Origin: Dacryopinax spathularia | Taxonomy: Eukaryota > Basidiomycota > Dacrymycetes > Dacrymycetales > Dacrymycetaceae | Direction of reading: 5' to 3' | DNA: 64,000 nt | Assembly: GCA_037974965.1 (NCBI GenBank) | Contig: JBBPFI010000011.1 | Coordinates: 930,001 to 994,000, forward strand | Part shown: one piece after another, positions 1 through 10,390 of the stretch | Position numbering within the stretch: the stretch's first letter is position 1 | Layout: each line of letters opens with the position of its first letter | Made by a program: the position numbers and the translations under genes | The notes under the pieces: model-generated | The model's database searches: none | The model's input: the letters and a program-made list of their open reading frames with translations, nothing else | Told to the model about the DNA's origin: nothing

Positions 1-1608
1 GGAGTCTACAGGCCGACGAATCACCCATTCTTGTTCTCTGTGCGGTTTCTGTATTTCCTTTTTCCAAGAACCCTCTTGACGGTTGTCATGCAGATATATG
101 CGGGGGACCACCGGTGTGGACCAGGTGGACAAGCACGTTTCTGTGTTGTGGTTCCAGTTGACAGGCCCATATTGCGTCGCATGCATTGCGTATTGAAGGC
201 TGTCGGAATGCGCGGCGGGTGCATTCTCTTGCTCTTCTTGCGCTTCTACCCTTGTAGGCACGTGGTCCCTCCCATGAGCTGTTGCTGCCGAGCCATCATG
301 CGAGAATGGAAGAGATTCTCGGAGGGCGTCCTCCTCCATGTTGCGCACGTCAAGGACCAGCTCCTCAACAGGCAAAGGCGAAGATGAGGCTTCTGTGCAC
401 TGGAGTGCGCCGAGTTGATGGTCGAACAAGGCGAGCCTTCGCAAGCTATGCCGCTGTCCAGCGAGTAGACGGGAGATGTCCTGCTCTGGTCCGAGGATTC
501 CGGTGAGGCCGAGCTCCACGAGGTCCCATCTTTTCCGATACAAGGTAGTGAGAAGATTGGGAGCCTCTACCGCACTGGTCGGAAGGATTGCGCCGACAGT
601 ACCGTCGTCTCCGGTTGTCCGGACAAAGTGGAGCGAATCGAGATGGGGAGAATCGAGGTGCTGGAGGAACATGCTGTCCTCGTCATCAAATACAGGTCCC
701 AGAGCTAGCTTGCGTAGATTCGTTAACGATAGAGGTGGGCCTGCAGTCAAAAGCGCCTCTGGAAAGGGAGCCATTCGGTCGGTCCAACGAAATTCTTCCA
801 GATCCGGGAGATGATGAAGGAGCGTATGGAGGGTTTCATACCCCGAGTTGAATTTGCAGTTCTTGAGACGAAAGGTTTTCAGATTAGTGAGCAAGGGGAA
901 TTCCGATATCTTTGCGTTGAAGAGATCGAGCGTGTGTAGCGAGGCAGCAGAAGTCGACGCGACTTGGGTGAGCAAATCCCACATTTTGGTGCCAAGGTGC
1001 GGGGATTCGAACCAATCGGGGTCGAATACGAGCTCTTCAACGTTTTTAAGCTGGGTAATGGGGTGTTTCTCGATGTAGTTCAGCAGTCGACCCGAGACCG
1101 GCCCAAATTTCAGACTTCTGATGCGGGGCTGTACGTCCATCGACAGCGCCAGTGAAACGTATTCCGAGAAGTATTGTTCAACCTCATACAGGAGGTGATC
1201 AATTCGGGCCTCTGGCCCAAATGGAGCCGCGTCGGTGCGCCACCAAATCTCGATATCCAGTCGAGGGCAAGTAGCCGCCCGTGCGAAGTCGAGCCGAGTC
1301 ATCATTTGACGGTCCTTGACAACGGTCGTGCTTCGTGGAGCGATGCGGTTCCAAAGTTGTGGGGAGGAGAGTATCGCCCGCCGCCAGCGTTGGCAGACAT
1401 GCGTGAGTCGCAAACGCATGACGTATTCCGGGTAATCTTCGAGTAGAACATAGTCGACCACGTAGAGTAGGAGCTCCGTTGGGAGGCTCTGGATTCCGAC
1501 CTGCTGGAAGTTGCCTGCACCATGACGAGCGCCCGCCGGACCGGGACGGACGTCGTCGAGTTCCAACTGTGCGGGAAGGTTGGACTGGCTTTGAACAGCG
1601 TTCGTCAT
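1..1608 (-). CDS. F-box protein, C-terminus beyond the window
   Basis: Open without a stop from an ATG at 1608 to the left edge (536 codons), so the C-terminus lies outside. After about 36 poorly conserved residues comes an F-box: LPTELLLYVVDYVLL, then LRLTHVCQRWRRAILSSPQLW. F-box proteins bind Skp1 and recruit substrates to SCF ubiquitin ligases. The rest is leucine-rich, with irregular repeat-like strings such as TNLRKLALGP and SLHTLDLFNAK, as in the large Agaricomycete F-box/LRR families. No intron is needed. It is the first of five F-box genes in 16 kb. The substrate is unknown. Other start codons are possible because upstream frames stay partly open. Confidence 0.8.
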   Translation of the reverse strand, partial: MTNAVQSQSNLPAQLELDDVRPGPAGARHGAGNFQQVGIQSLPTELLLYVVDYVLLEDYPEYVMRLRLTHVCQRWRRAILSSPQLWNRIAPRSTTVVKDRQMMTRLDFARAATCPRLDIEIWWRTDAAPFGPEARIDHLLYEVEQYFSEYVSLALSMDVQPRIRSLKFGPVSGRLLNYIEKHPITQLKNVEELVFDPDWFESPHLGTKMWDLLTQVASTSAASLHTLDLFNAKISEFPLLTNLKTFRLKNCKFNSGYETLHTLLHHLPDLEEFRWTDRMAPFPEALLTAGPPLSLTNLRKLALGPVFDDEDSMFLQHLDSPHLDSLHFVRTTGDDGTVGAILPTSAVEAPNLLTTLYRKRWDLVELGLTGILGPEQDISRLLAGQRHSLRRLALFDHQLGALQCTEASSSPLPVEELVLDVRNMEEDALRESLPFSHDGSAATAHGRDHVPTRVEAQEEQENAPAAHSDSLQYAMHATQYGPVNWNHNTETCLSTWSTPVVPRIYLHDNRQEGSWKKEIQKPHREQEWVIRRPVDS

Positions 1609-2092
1609 CCTGGATGTTGCCGAACAAAAGACCTAGGCAAGGGGAAAGAGAAACAGCTGAGAGGGGGAGAAGGACGCGGCCGATGACTTGATCCGGGACG
1701 TTGCTGTGCATCGGAGGCAGAGCCCGGTTCTCGTAATCTCACGGCTTCTTTGATGGGAAGGTGACAATGCGAGTCGTCATGAGTGCCAGTCAAATATACT
1801 GTCCAATTTCTTCTGTATTCGGAAGTACATCCCGTTTAGGAAGGTTAGAGTCTCTGGATTTCAGAGTATGGTCCATATAGACTCTCGTTCTGTAAATATG
1901 ATGGCTCTCCGGCACTCCGCGAGTCCACTGACGATGCCGATCACCGACAGATAGTAATGCCAGCGAACTTAGCGTGACATGCAGTCATCTACACCGCATC
2001 AACGCATTCAATGCTCCTCCACCCACATCGCGTAGGTATTGCGACCCATGTAATCACCAAGCAGCAACATGCTGCAAGCACAACCGTCGACC
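1609..2092. other. Intergenic, shared 5'/3' region
   Basis: About 480 bases between the start of the leftmost F-box gene and the end of the AIM11-like gene. It presumably holds the promoter of the former and the terminator of the latter. I see no further gene. Confidence 0.5.
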
Positions 2093-3085
2093 TCATCTGA
2101 CCTCGTCTCTCTTCCCTTCCCGCGCAGCCCGTTTCCTCATCTCCCACTCCCTTTCCGCCTCTGCCTCCCGCTCAAACTGCTCGGCCCAAGCATTCGCTCC
2201 TCCCCTCTCATATGCGGCTGTAAGCCGCTCCCAGGCGTCCGACGTGTTCCATGCTTCCTCGCCTAACTGCGGTCGAGGAGCCGGGTCCACCGCCCCCGTC
2301 GGCCCAGAGCCTGATTCATTAGTTGGTGACGGGGTAGACGTGACACTATCGGAAAACGCACGATCCGTTGCCTCCAGCGCCCGATGTATCCTCTGATTCA
2401 GAGCCGGGAACGTCCGCGCCAGAGTCCGCCTTGCCTTGACCGCAAATTCGTCCACCTACATCCCTCATCAGCCTGCTTTTCCTATAACTCGGGCGGAAAA
2501 TGAGGACATACGGTCTCAACACCCATAGCCCGCTTCACAGTCCACACCGTCGCCCCCGCCAAGCCGACCACAGCAAGCGTTGCCAGGCCAAACGCACCAA
2601 ACGCGTGCAATGGGCTGAGCGCAAGACTCTCCGGCGGTACGATCCTTGTCGTTGGTCGTCGTGGGAGCACCAATCGCGCAGATGATGATGCGGCTGAAGC
2701 AGCGCGAGAGGGGAGAACGAGTGGCTGATGCTCTTCGCCTACTGGGGTCGTCGAAGGTAGGTCCGCTTGCAAAGTTGGACGTGTTGGTTCGACTGGCTCG
2801 GGACTTGAGCCGGCTCGTGCTGCTTCTTCAGCCTGGAATTTTGCTTGCGTTCGGCGTGCGTAGATGAGGGCACTGGCTACACCGGTGATGAAGAACACCT
2901 GTACCACGTCAGTCTGGTTGATCGTGCGACCAGCAGGTAAGGCTTGGACGAACTGTCGACGCCCCAAACAGGATCTTCGCTATCGACCGCTTTCGCTCCC
3001 TCTCACCTCCATCTCCAGCTGGTGGTGGTTCTATTGTTCCAGCTCTCTTGGAAGAGCTGCTCAAAGAGGTGTCATAGTCAGGCAT
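2093..3085 (-). CDS. AIM11-like mitochondrial membrane protein
   Basis: Three-exon model: 3085-2954, 2898-2512 and 2455-2093, 293 codons, all introns in phase 0 with GT-AG ends (GTTCGT..ACAG with a CTGAC branch; GTATGT..TAG). A basic segment (residues about 30-36) precedes a hydrophobic helix, ILFGASTVFFITGVASALIY. A long polar Pro/Ser linker leads to a second helix, FGLATLAVVGLAGATVW, followed by RAMGVETVDEFAVKAR. The yeast AIM11 family has the same order: two membrane segments, the second followed by a D-(I/V)-x-T-x-x-E-F-like motif. Yeast Aim11 is a small mitochondrial inheritance protein of unknown biochemistry. This copy is about twice as long because of the linker and an acidic/arginine-rich C-terminus that may form a coiled coil. 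The family assignment rests on recalled motif similarity. Confidence 0.62.
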
Positions 3086-3434
3086 ACAGACTGCACTGAC
3101 AACTGCGACTTGCAAACGGCAGCGCAGACGGTGTTGGACGTCACAGAGAAGGAAGAGGAAGACCCTGAGCCTTCGACGGGCGCTTGGAAATTAGCGCCCG
3201 TGCGTACATTTCGTCAAAGGACCAAAACGGCAAGTCCAGCTTACTTTCTCATTCCAGGCGTTTGGAGAACTACATTAGCATTAGGAAGCCCGAACGAGTT
3301 GGCACTATGAGCGTCTTCCGTCGTTAACCGTTCAATTACTCCTCGCACGAAACGCAGCCGTCTGAATAAGTTTCTCTCTATCCTCCCCAGTTTCGCCCTC
3401 AAGGCCAGGACCCAGCCGCCTCTTCCCAGCTCTC
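3086..3434. other. Short intergenic region
   Basis: About 350 bases between the AIM11-like start and the stop of the next F-box gene. Nothing further is recognised beyond presumed promoter and terminator. Confidence 0.4.
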
Positions 3435-6400
3435 TCAAAACACGTCAACCCTAACAACCTCCCTCCCCACCCTCTCTATAAGCCCCACAACCCTCTCCCC
3501 ATCCAAAAACAGCCCTCCATACAGCCCCGGGACCTCATAGTGCCTCAACACGAACGGCAACCCCGAACTAACGCGCTCAACGAACGTGTCCTGCGGGCGG
3601 AGGAAAGAAGGGCGCAGGATGACGTGTTCGTCTGCTGGTGCGCGGGTGGCGCGCCGGCCGTGTGGGGTGGTGGTGGTGGAGGGGTCGGGGGAGGGGTCGA
3701 TGAATATGCTGGTCGTAGGAGGGGGAGGGGGGATCCCGTCCTCTTCTTCTTCGGTGACGTGCATGATTTGGGCTTGGTCAGCGTCGTCGGCTTGTCCGGC
3801 CCAGTGGATAGCGTCTAGTCCTCCACCGTCATCCTCGTCGCTCACACTCTCCTCTTCCCCGTCTTCCTCCCCCTCCCCCTCCTCACTCCCCCAATCCGCG
3901 GCATCATCAAGCATATCAACCTCCACCACCTCCCCTTCCCAGCCCAAATCACCATGGATATCTCCATCAAGCCCATGCGGCCCATGATGCTGGGAAGTAG
4001 CGTCCAGCTCAATCAGATCGGCCAGCTCCATCGCCTGCTCTTCCACACCTTCTCGCTGCTGCTGCGGCTGCTCCTGCTGCGGCTCCGACTGAGCAGAGCC
4101 AACCGTTGCACCCTGAGCCGCCCCAGCTCCAGAGGCAGCTCCAGAGCGCGCAGTCGCGGCTTCCTCAGCAGCACTCGCCCGCCCAGGTTGAATACCCCTC
4201 TCCTTCTCCTTCTCCCACGCAACCCGCCGAACCATAGCGGGATTAAAGTCCAACACCGAGATCCTCATCCACAGCTGATCAAGGGTGATCTCTATGTCCA
4301 TCTGCCCTTGCCCTGCTTGCCCTCCTTGTCCACCTCCGCCTGCTGCTCCCTGTCCTCCTCCCTGTCCGCCTCCGCCTGCTCCCTCTGCTCCCGCTGCTCC
4401 TGCGGGTGCTCCGGCGCCGGCTTGCCCCCCGGGCTGCGCGGCACCCCACCCCACCCCAGGGGGCAAGAACGGCACCCCCGTAACGTACCTCCACCCATGG
4501 ACGTAACATACATACCCGGGCGGAGAATGGAGGGAATCAATAATGCGCGCCTCGTTATTCCATTGATTCCAAGGGATATTCAGGATTCCTTCAGGCGATA
4601 CGCTCGGGAGGTGGGAGGCGCGAGAGCCTGGGATTGGCTGGGAGGTGGTGCTGGTGCTGGTGCTGGTGGTGGAGGCGGGGAGGAAAGCCGTCCAGCGATC
4701 TGGATCTTGCACAGCACTGAGCAAAGTAGGCAGCAAAACGAAGACGGTCAGCTCGTCGCTCGTTTCCGGCGGGGCGTCCAACATGAGCGCGACGGTCAAC
4801 AACCTTGCATGAGCGGGGGAGGGGTGGAAGAGTTCTTGGTCTTGCTCTTCTGTTCTCCGTGGGTCGTCCTCTCCGTCCTCTCCCTCTGCTTGCTCTGCAC
4901 TCGATAAAGCATGTCGTCTTCCTGCTCCGCCTGCGGCTGCTCCGGCCTGCGGCTGAGGACCAGAACTGGGATGGGAGGCGAAGCCGGAGCCGGAGCCAGA
5001 GCCGGAGCGGGAGCCGGAGATGGAGGTTGAGGGTGTGCGGACAGGCGGAGGCGGTGCGGAAGTATGTGCCCTCGCAGGGATCTTGGACAGCCCAAAAGGC
5101 CCAGGCACCGGCGAAGGATCCGAGCGGGTCGTTATGCTCAGGATTGAGGCGGCGGACTCGCGCAGTTGGGGGAGGAGGAAGCGGGCGTGCTTTTTTAGTC
5201 TTTTCTGGGGGGGTTCTGCTGGGCCTGGGGGTGTCGGAGCGGAGGCTGAGGCTGAGGGTGGGGCGGTTGGGGGTGAGGTTGAGGCTTGCGTTGTTGAGGA
5301 AGCAGGAGGGATCGAGAAGATCTCCAGAGCGCCCGTCTTCGTCCCCGCCGTAAGGATAAGGTCCTCCGAAAGGAAATTAAACGTCTTGGGCGGCTCGAAC
5401 GCCTCGTTCCTCCTTTCCCTCTCTTCCTCCTCTTCCTGTGCCCTTGCTCGTGCCTCCGCCTCTGCCTCTTGCCCACCACCCACGCCAAGAGCGACACTCA
5501 TGCTCGTGCTCGTACCAGTACTTGCGCTCGCACTCGTCCTCGCGCTCGTACTAGTACTCGCACCCGGCCCCGAGTTCCCAGGTAAAGAACCGCCGTATAT
5601 AGCGCGCACCGCCCCCGTCCTCCAGTCCCACACCACAAGTTCCTCCCTCACCTCCCCCCTCACATACTCCGGCGTCCTCTCCCTCGGCAAGAACAGAACC
5701 CCCAACGCCCCGCCACAAACCTGCATCAGATACGCATACCTCGTCTGTCTTTCCCTCCCCGGCCTCGAGTCCGGACAGGTATGCTCCAGCACTGCCTCCC
5801 TCGCAGCCGGATGCGGTAGGCCAGAGGTGATAGTGAGGAGATGTAAGCGGAAGCTGGGGGAGGTTTGGGCTTCGGGCCGTTGTTCGACCAGGACGATCAG
5901 GTCGTCCGAGGGGGAGAGGGTGAAGTCTGCCCAGCCGTGCCTGGTTGAGCTCGTGCTCGTGCTCGTGCCAGAGCGCCAGATCCAGTCCCTCGCTGGGCGG
6001 CTGCCATTGACAGCGCTCGGGAGCTGAAGGATGTGCAAAGCGTCGGTGCGACGCTGATCGGGGTTGTCGGAGAGGCCGCGGACGAAGAGGGAGCCGTAGA
6101 GCTCGTAGGTGCTGCCTGTGTTCGTGGGGAGAGTGAGCGTGTGGGAGGAAGAGGGGATGAGTGTGCGCCAGCGCTGGGCGTGCGACTGCAGGCGGGTGAG
6201 GCGCTCGGAGGTCGGGAGGAGGGAGTGGGGGTCGTCGGATAGGCCGTGCAGGAGGAGAGAAGTGAGGTATTGGAGTTGCGTGGAGGTGGTTATTGTTCTG
6301 TGGAGATGTTTGCAGACCTGCGGTGCGCGTTAGCTGGCCTGTCTTGTGCTTGGATGGGAAGAGGTGAGAGGGGTGACGCACCTGTTGACAAGCCGCCAGG

Positions 6401-6465
6401 TCGGCCAACCCCAACTGAGCCAATACATGTATGAGCAGCTCAGGAGGCAGCTCGACAAGTCCCAT
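3435..6465 (-). CDS. Large F-box protein with disordered, Gly/Ser-rich C-terminal half
   Basis: Exon 1 (6465-6382) encodes MGLVELPPELLIHVLAQLGL, the first F-box helix. A 64-nt intron (GTGCGT..GCAG) follows, then exon 2 (6317-3435) resumes with VCKHLHRTI, completing the F-box. Total 988 aa. Residues up to about 400 resemble the beta-rich substrate region of basidiomycete F-box proteins (DLIVLVEQRP, LGVLFLPRERTPEYVRGEVREELVVWDWRTG). Internal segments are low complexity: Ser/Thr/Ala runs near 5500-5565, Gly/Gln/Ala runs around 4280-4420, and acidic tracts near 3790-3900. A folded-looking tail (FVLRHYEVPGLYGGLFLDGERVVGLIERV) ends the protein. It probably is a Skp1-binding adaptor. The promoter region is shared head-to-head with the F-box gene starting at 6976. 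Confidence 0.78.
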
Positions 6466-6975
6466 ATTGTCGACAGTACCTGACTTGTGCGTAGAGCTGG
6501 ATGTATGCGCTCGTTTGATATCGGACGTTGACGCCTTGGCAGGTCGTTGGTTGTTGTGGACGAGTTGAGGTTTGTAGGGGATTCGATGAGAATGCCGATT
6601 GAAAGCACAGCCACTGAGATGCGTCATACACCGCGCTCGGTGTGAGGCCGTCTTCCTGGAACAACGACGCAAGACAAGACGACCGAATAAGCGATCGAGA
6701 TGATAGGAAGTATAGGCTCCATCAGGTCAGTTCCTCCTACTACTAGAAAAAGATTGATGATACAAGAGAGAACAAGGGCTATGATCACTCATCGTCGGAG
6801 ATACCAGTACCGGGGACTGGACAAGAAGACGGCGGAACATAGTCGTCGCGGAACATTACTCTACCGTTACACGCGCTGTCCCTCCTAGCCCTTCACCGTC
6901 ACTTCGCACCGTCTCCCCCTGCCTCTCTCAACCTCACAAGGGCAATCCAGTACCCACCTTACAAAACAATCAACA
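6466..6975. promoter_or_regulatory. Divergent intergenic region between two F-box genes
   Basis: About 510 bases separate the ATGs of two head-to-head F-box genes, so it should hold both promoters. No specific motif was recognised. Confidence 0.45.
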
Positions 6976-8268
6976 ATGGCCCTCCCCCTCCCTCCCGAAA
7001 TCCTCCTGCTAATCATCGACATCCTCCACCCGCCCTCCTCCCCGGCGCCGAATCCGAAAGGCTGGAACAAAAAAACCGACAAGCAGACCCTGCTCTCCCT
7101 CTCCCTCGTCAACCGCCAACTGGCCCACCTGACCCAACGAGCCATCTTCGCCCACCCTCAACCTGCCACACCTGCCCAGCAGCTCAAACTGCATCTCGCT
7201 CTCCTTCGCTATCCTCATTTACGGGGCTTGGTGAGGCACCTCGCACCAGTGCCCAACATCCATCGTGCGCGCTGGCTCGTCCCCGCTCTCCTGAGACTGG
7301 TAACGCGCAACCTCCGCCTCCTGCCCAACTTGCGCAGTATAGCCTACACGCCCAGCGCAGCCGGGATCTTCTGCTCGCCGTTACTCGGACTGCCGGCCCA
7401 GCTGGAAGAGCTCAAGATATTCGCCTTTCTGACTCCTGACGTCCTGCGGGTCCTGGACGAACAGCCTGGGCTGGAGAGGCTCTCAGTGCTGGATATGTCC
7501 CCCAACCCGGAAGCGGCGCTCATTCCCTCCGCTCTGCAGGCGCTCCTCACTGCCCCCGAAGCGCTGCCGAACCTGAAAACACTCGTCGCCGGGCCGGAAC
7601 TGGCCATTCACCTCCTCCCCGGACGAGGGATTAGGCAACTGTCTATCCCCGCTTCGCTTGATGCGGACGCGACCGGGACGAGGCTGGCCTGCGCGCTGGG
7701 GAAGACGGGGAGGGACGTGGAGGTGCTGCATCTGCATACTTATTCGTTTGCGTCCCTGGAGGAGGCTATGGGAGCGCTTAAGGGAGAGGGTGTGGTGGGT
7801 GGGCTGAGGGAGCTGCAGTTGGATTTTATCGAGTTGCGGAATCAGCAGGTCCGTTTCTCCCTTCCCGCCCCTCTCCCCTCTGTTTCAGTTCCGTCCTCTG
7901 GCTCACCGAAGAATCAGACGCTCGAGCAGCTCACCTCCCCCCCTGGCCTGGCCCTCCTCCACCCGCTCAAAGCGCTCACCAAGCTCTGGCTAAGATTCAC
8001 CTTCCGCCCGTATCTTCTCTCTGAAGATCACGCGCCCATGCTAGCGCAGCTGGGCAAAACGTTGCCTGGGTTACGGGAGGTCGTGTTGTGTACTATGCTG
8101 AGGGGGGAGAGCGTGACTTATATGAGGGAGGATGGGGGGGATGGAGAGGCGGGGAGGGGGCGGACGGGGCAAGAGGAGGGATGGGGGCGTGGGGAGCGAG
8201 GGGGAGCGTGGACGAGGGGGAGCGTGGTCGTTAATGATACGGCGGCGTTTTATGCTGCGCATATATGA
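6976..8268 (+). CDS. F-box/LRR-like protein, paralog of the convergent gene at 8866-10126
   Basis: The protein begins MALPLPPEILLLIIDIL, a clear F-box helix, and continues LSLSLVNRQLAHLTQRAIFAH and HLRGLVRHLAPVP, ARWLVPALLRLVTRNLRLLPNLRSIAYTP. A continuous frame gives 430 aa, but 7849-7911 looks like a 63-nt in-frame intron (GTCCGT..GAAG). Removing it leaves 409 aa and matches the intron position in the paralog. The middle is leucine-rich repeat-like. The C-terminal 50 residues are Gly/Arg-rich and probably disordered. Expected role: substrate-binding subunit of an SCF ubiquitin ligase; the target is unknown. Confidence 0.72.
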   Translation: MALPLPPEILLLIIDILHPPSSPAPNPKGWNKKTDKQTLLSLSLVNRQLAHLTQRAIFAHPQPATPAQQLKLHLALLRYPHLRGLVRHLAPVPNIHRARWLVPALLRLVTRNLRLLPNLRSIAYTPSAAGIFCSPLLGLPAQLEELKIFAFLTPDVLRVLDEQPGLERLSVLDMSPNPEAALIPSALQALLTAPEALPNLKTLVAGPELAIHLLPGRGIRQLSIPASLDADATGTRLACALGKTGRDVEVLHLHTYSFASLEEAMGALKGEGVVGGLRELQLDFIELRNQQVRFSLPAPLPSVSVPSSGSPKNQTLEQLTSPPGLALLHPLKALTKLWLRFTFRPYLLSEDHAPMLAQLGKTLPGLREVVLCTMLRGESVTYMREDGGDGEAGRGRTGQEEGWGRGERGGAWTRGSVVVNDTAAFYAAHI

Positions 8269-8865
8269 TGTTCACTCTTCTCTGTCTTGGCGTCTTTCAC
8301 AGAGTAGAGAGTACCGAGCGGGGGCAATCGCATTCCTTCTGAGCATTGTAGGACCGTCGACCGAACTAGTACAGAGAGACTCTGCTCGCTGACCCTACGC
8401 CTAGTTACTTGATCCAGATTCCACTCATTGCCTGCACTTCTCCTCGCCCCATCCGCGGCGGCTCCCTGAAGCGAGGGCCAGGGGCATCCTGGGGGGTGTC
8501 GTTGAAGAAGGAGCGATAAGTCTGAGGCGCGGGTATGGCGGGTCAGCAATACAACATACGCTCTCTGTGGAAGACGCTCCTGCTTGCAATCTCCATCCAC
8601 GAGAAGACAGCGAATGAGCGCCTGCACGGTGTGCGAAATAAGAGATTCAGATAACAGTAGAGATCCAAGAGCACTCTCTCCAGTTCGAGGATAACAGGAA
8701 GAGCACGATTGTCAATTGCCGTCGGAATTCACCGATGCTCAACAGTCAGGATTGTGGAAGAGGACGGACGAATGGACGACGGCGGTTTAGGGAGGAAACG
8801 ATTGTCTGCCGGGGGTAATCAGACTGTCTAGACACTACGCATGTTCAGCATAAGACCCCGCGGGA
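8269..8865. other. Convergent intergenic region
   Basis: About 600 bases between the stops of two convergent F-box paralogs. It should contain both terminators. A reverse frame at 8250-8627 is open but shows no domain or codon bias that supports a gene. Confidence 0.4.
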
Positions 8866-10126
8866 TTATTGACGACCACCTTGCTCTTCACCCATGGCCC
8901 GTGACCCCGCTGCCCCGACCTCGCCAGCCTTCCGCCCGCGGCCTCCCGCCCTGCCGTACTTGCGGAAGGTTGATGTACCCTCTTCCTCGAATCTCGGCCG
9001 ATCTCCTTCCGGGTACGTCATGATCACGCGGCCCGACAAGTCGGAGAGAGTCACTTCCTCCAGCTCGGGGCAGACAGACCATAGGCAGTGCAACTCCAAC
9101 TCACTACGTTGCCTTTGCAGCCAGTCCGGAGAGTGCAGCGCCAACCAGAGGGTACGCAAGTGCGGGACGGGGCCGATGACATCTAGCACTTTGGATTGAA
9201 GAAAATCCACCACGACCTACAGGAGGTTAGCCCGATCTTGTAGACTCAGTGACCGCCCAGGGCAGGGCAGGGCGCTATTGAGAAGGGGTGAATGCGTGAC
9301 GTACCCGCAAGCTCCCCAGCTCCGAGAAGTCAAGCCTGAGATTCTCGAGCTCCGGTGTGAGAGATAGCAATGTTCCAAGGTGGCCGAACAAGCAATAGAC
9401 GTTCTCTGTCGAAAGATGGAGCGATCGGAGCGGGCTGGCCGCGTTTCGAAAGGCTTGGGAGAGCCCATTGGTTAGCTCCCGCTCAATCCAAAGTCCTTGG
9501 CCGAACGGCGTGAGCAGTGTGAGAGTATCGATCCGCCTCCCAGGGAGGAGGGCAAACACCGCCACGTCCGACCCGGTCAGCGTTTTCAGATGCGGACAGG
9601 TTGCGGGCGTTATCCATTCTTCCAGAAGCGCTTCGGTAAAGATGCCAAAAGAGGGGATGGAAAGGCGCTTCAGGGAGGGATGTTCGTTCAGCGCGCGCAT
9701 GGCCGCGGTGTCGATATTCTCGGACAGCGCAAGCTCTTGGAGCGTGTCGGGAAGACCAAGCAGAGGTGCGTGGCCGAGCGTTCTCCCCGGAGAATACGTT
9801 ATAGAGTGCAAAGAAGGCAGAGTCCGTAGAACGCGAGCGACGAGGCGAACCACAGCCGGAACGAGCCAGCGGGCGTACAGCTTGGGCGAGAGGGGTGTAA
9901 GGCGTTCCACAAGTGAACGAAGACGAGAAGATCTGGCCAGAGAGAGGAGGAGCTGGAGGTGTTGCGCCTGATTGAGAGGACGCGGGTCTTTGTAGATGGC
10001 CCGCTGAGCACGGCGAGCACAACGTCGATTGAGCATGCAGCAGGAGAGGAGTATATCTTGATCTCGTTGATGGTCGAGGATGTCCATGACGAGCAGGAGA
10101 ATGTCTTCAGGTAGAGTGACGGCCAT
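8866..10126 (-). CDS. F-box/LRR-like protein, paralog of 6976-8268
   Basis: Exon 1 (10126-9305) starts MAVTLPEDILLLVMDIL and ends LRLDFSELGSLR. Intron 9304-9217 (GTACGT..TGTAG) is phase 0. Exon 2 (9216-8866) begins VVVDFLQSKVLDVIG. Total 390 aa. Over the first 260 residues it tracks the neighbouring gene: ARWLVPAVVRLVARVLRTLPSLHSITYSP here against ARWLVPALLRLVTRNLRLLPNLRSIAYTP there, and LLPGRRIDTLTL against LLPGRGIRQLSI. The pair therefore looks like an inverted duplication. The C-terminus turns Arg/Gly-rich. F-box role inferred from the family. Confidence 0.75.
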
Positions 10127-10390
10127 TGCTGCAGGGTGAAGGCGTACCAGTCAACCGTCGAATGGGCTCTGCAGCTAGTTGGTATACCAGGAAACAGTGG
10201 AAGGAGCTGCCAGCGAACATAACGATGTTGCAACCGTACCGCACGCGGAACCAAACAGCCAGGAAAAGAAACAAGTGAGTGGATACGGGACGGAAATGGT
10301 ATTTAAGCGAAAAGAAACAAGCCTTTACGCCCAGAAGAGTAAATAGCAAAACATTATTTTAGCGTGTTCATTGGTTAATGATCAGTGTGA

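Noticed and set aside
990-1020. GGGGATTCGAACC, like the T-loop of a minus-strand tRNA
   Set aside because: It lies inside the F-box coding frame, no pairing T-stem forms, and no acceptor or anticodon arm is found at the right distance.
5020-6027. Long plus-strand open frame opposite the large F-box gene
   Set aside because: Shadow of a GC-rich antisense coding exon; the minus strand has the F-box, splice sites and sensible protein.
8250-8627. 125-codon minus-strand frame between convergent F-box genes
   Set aside because: No recognisable protein features, and it overlaps the end of the F-box gene.
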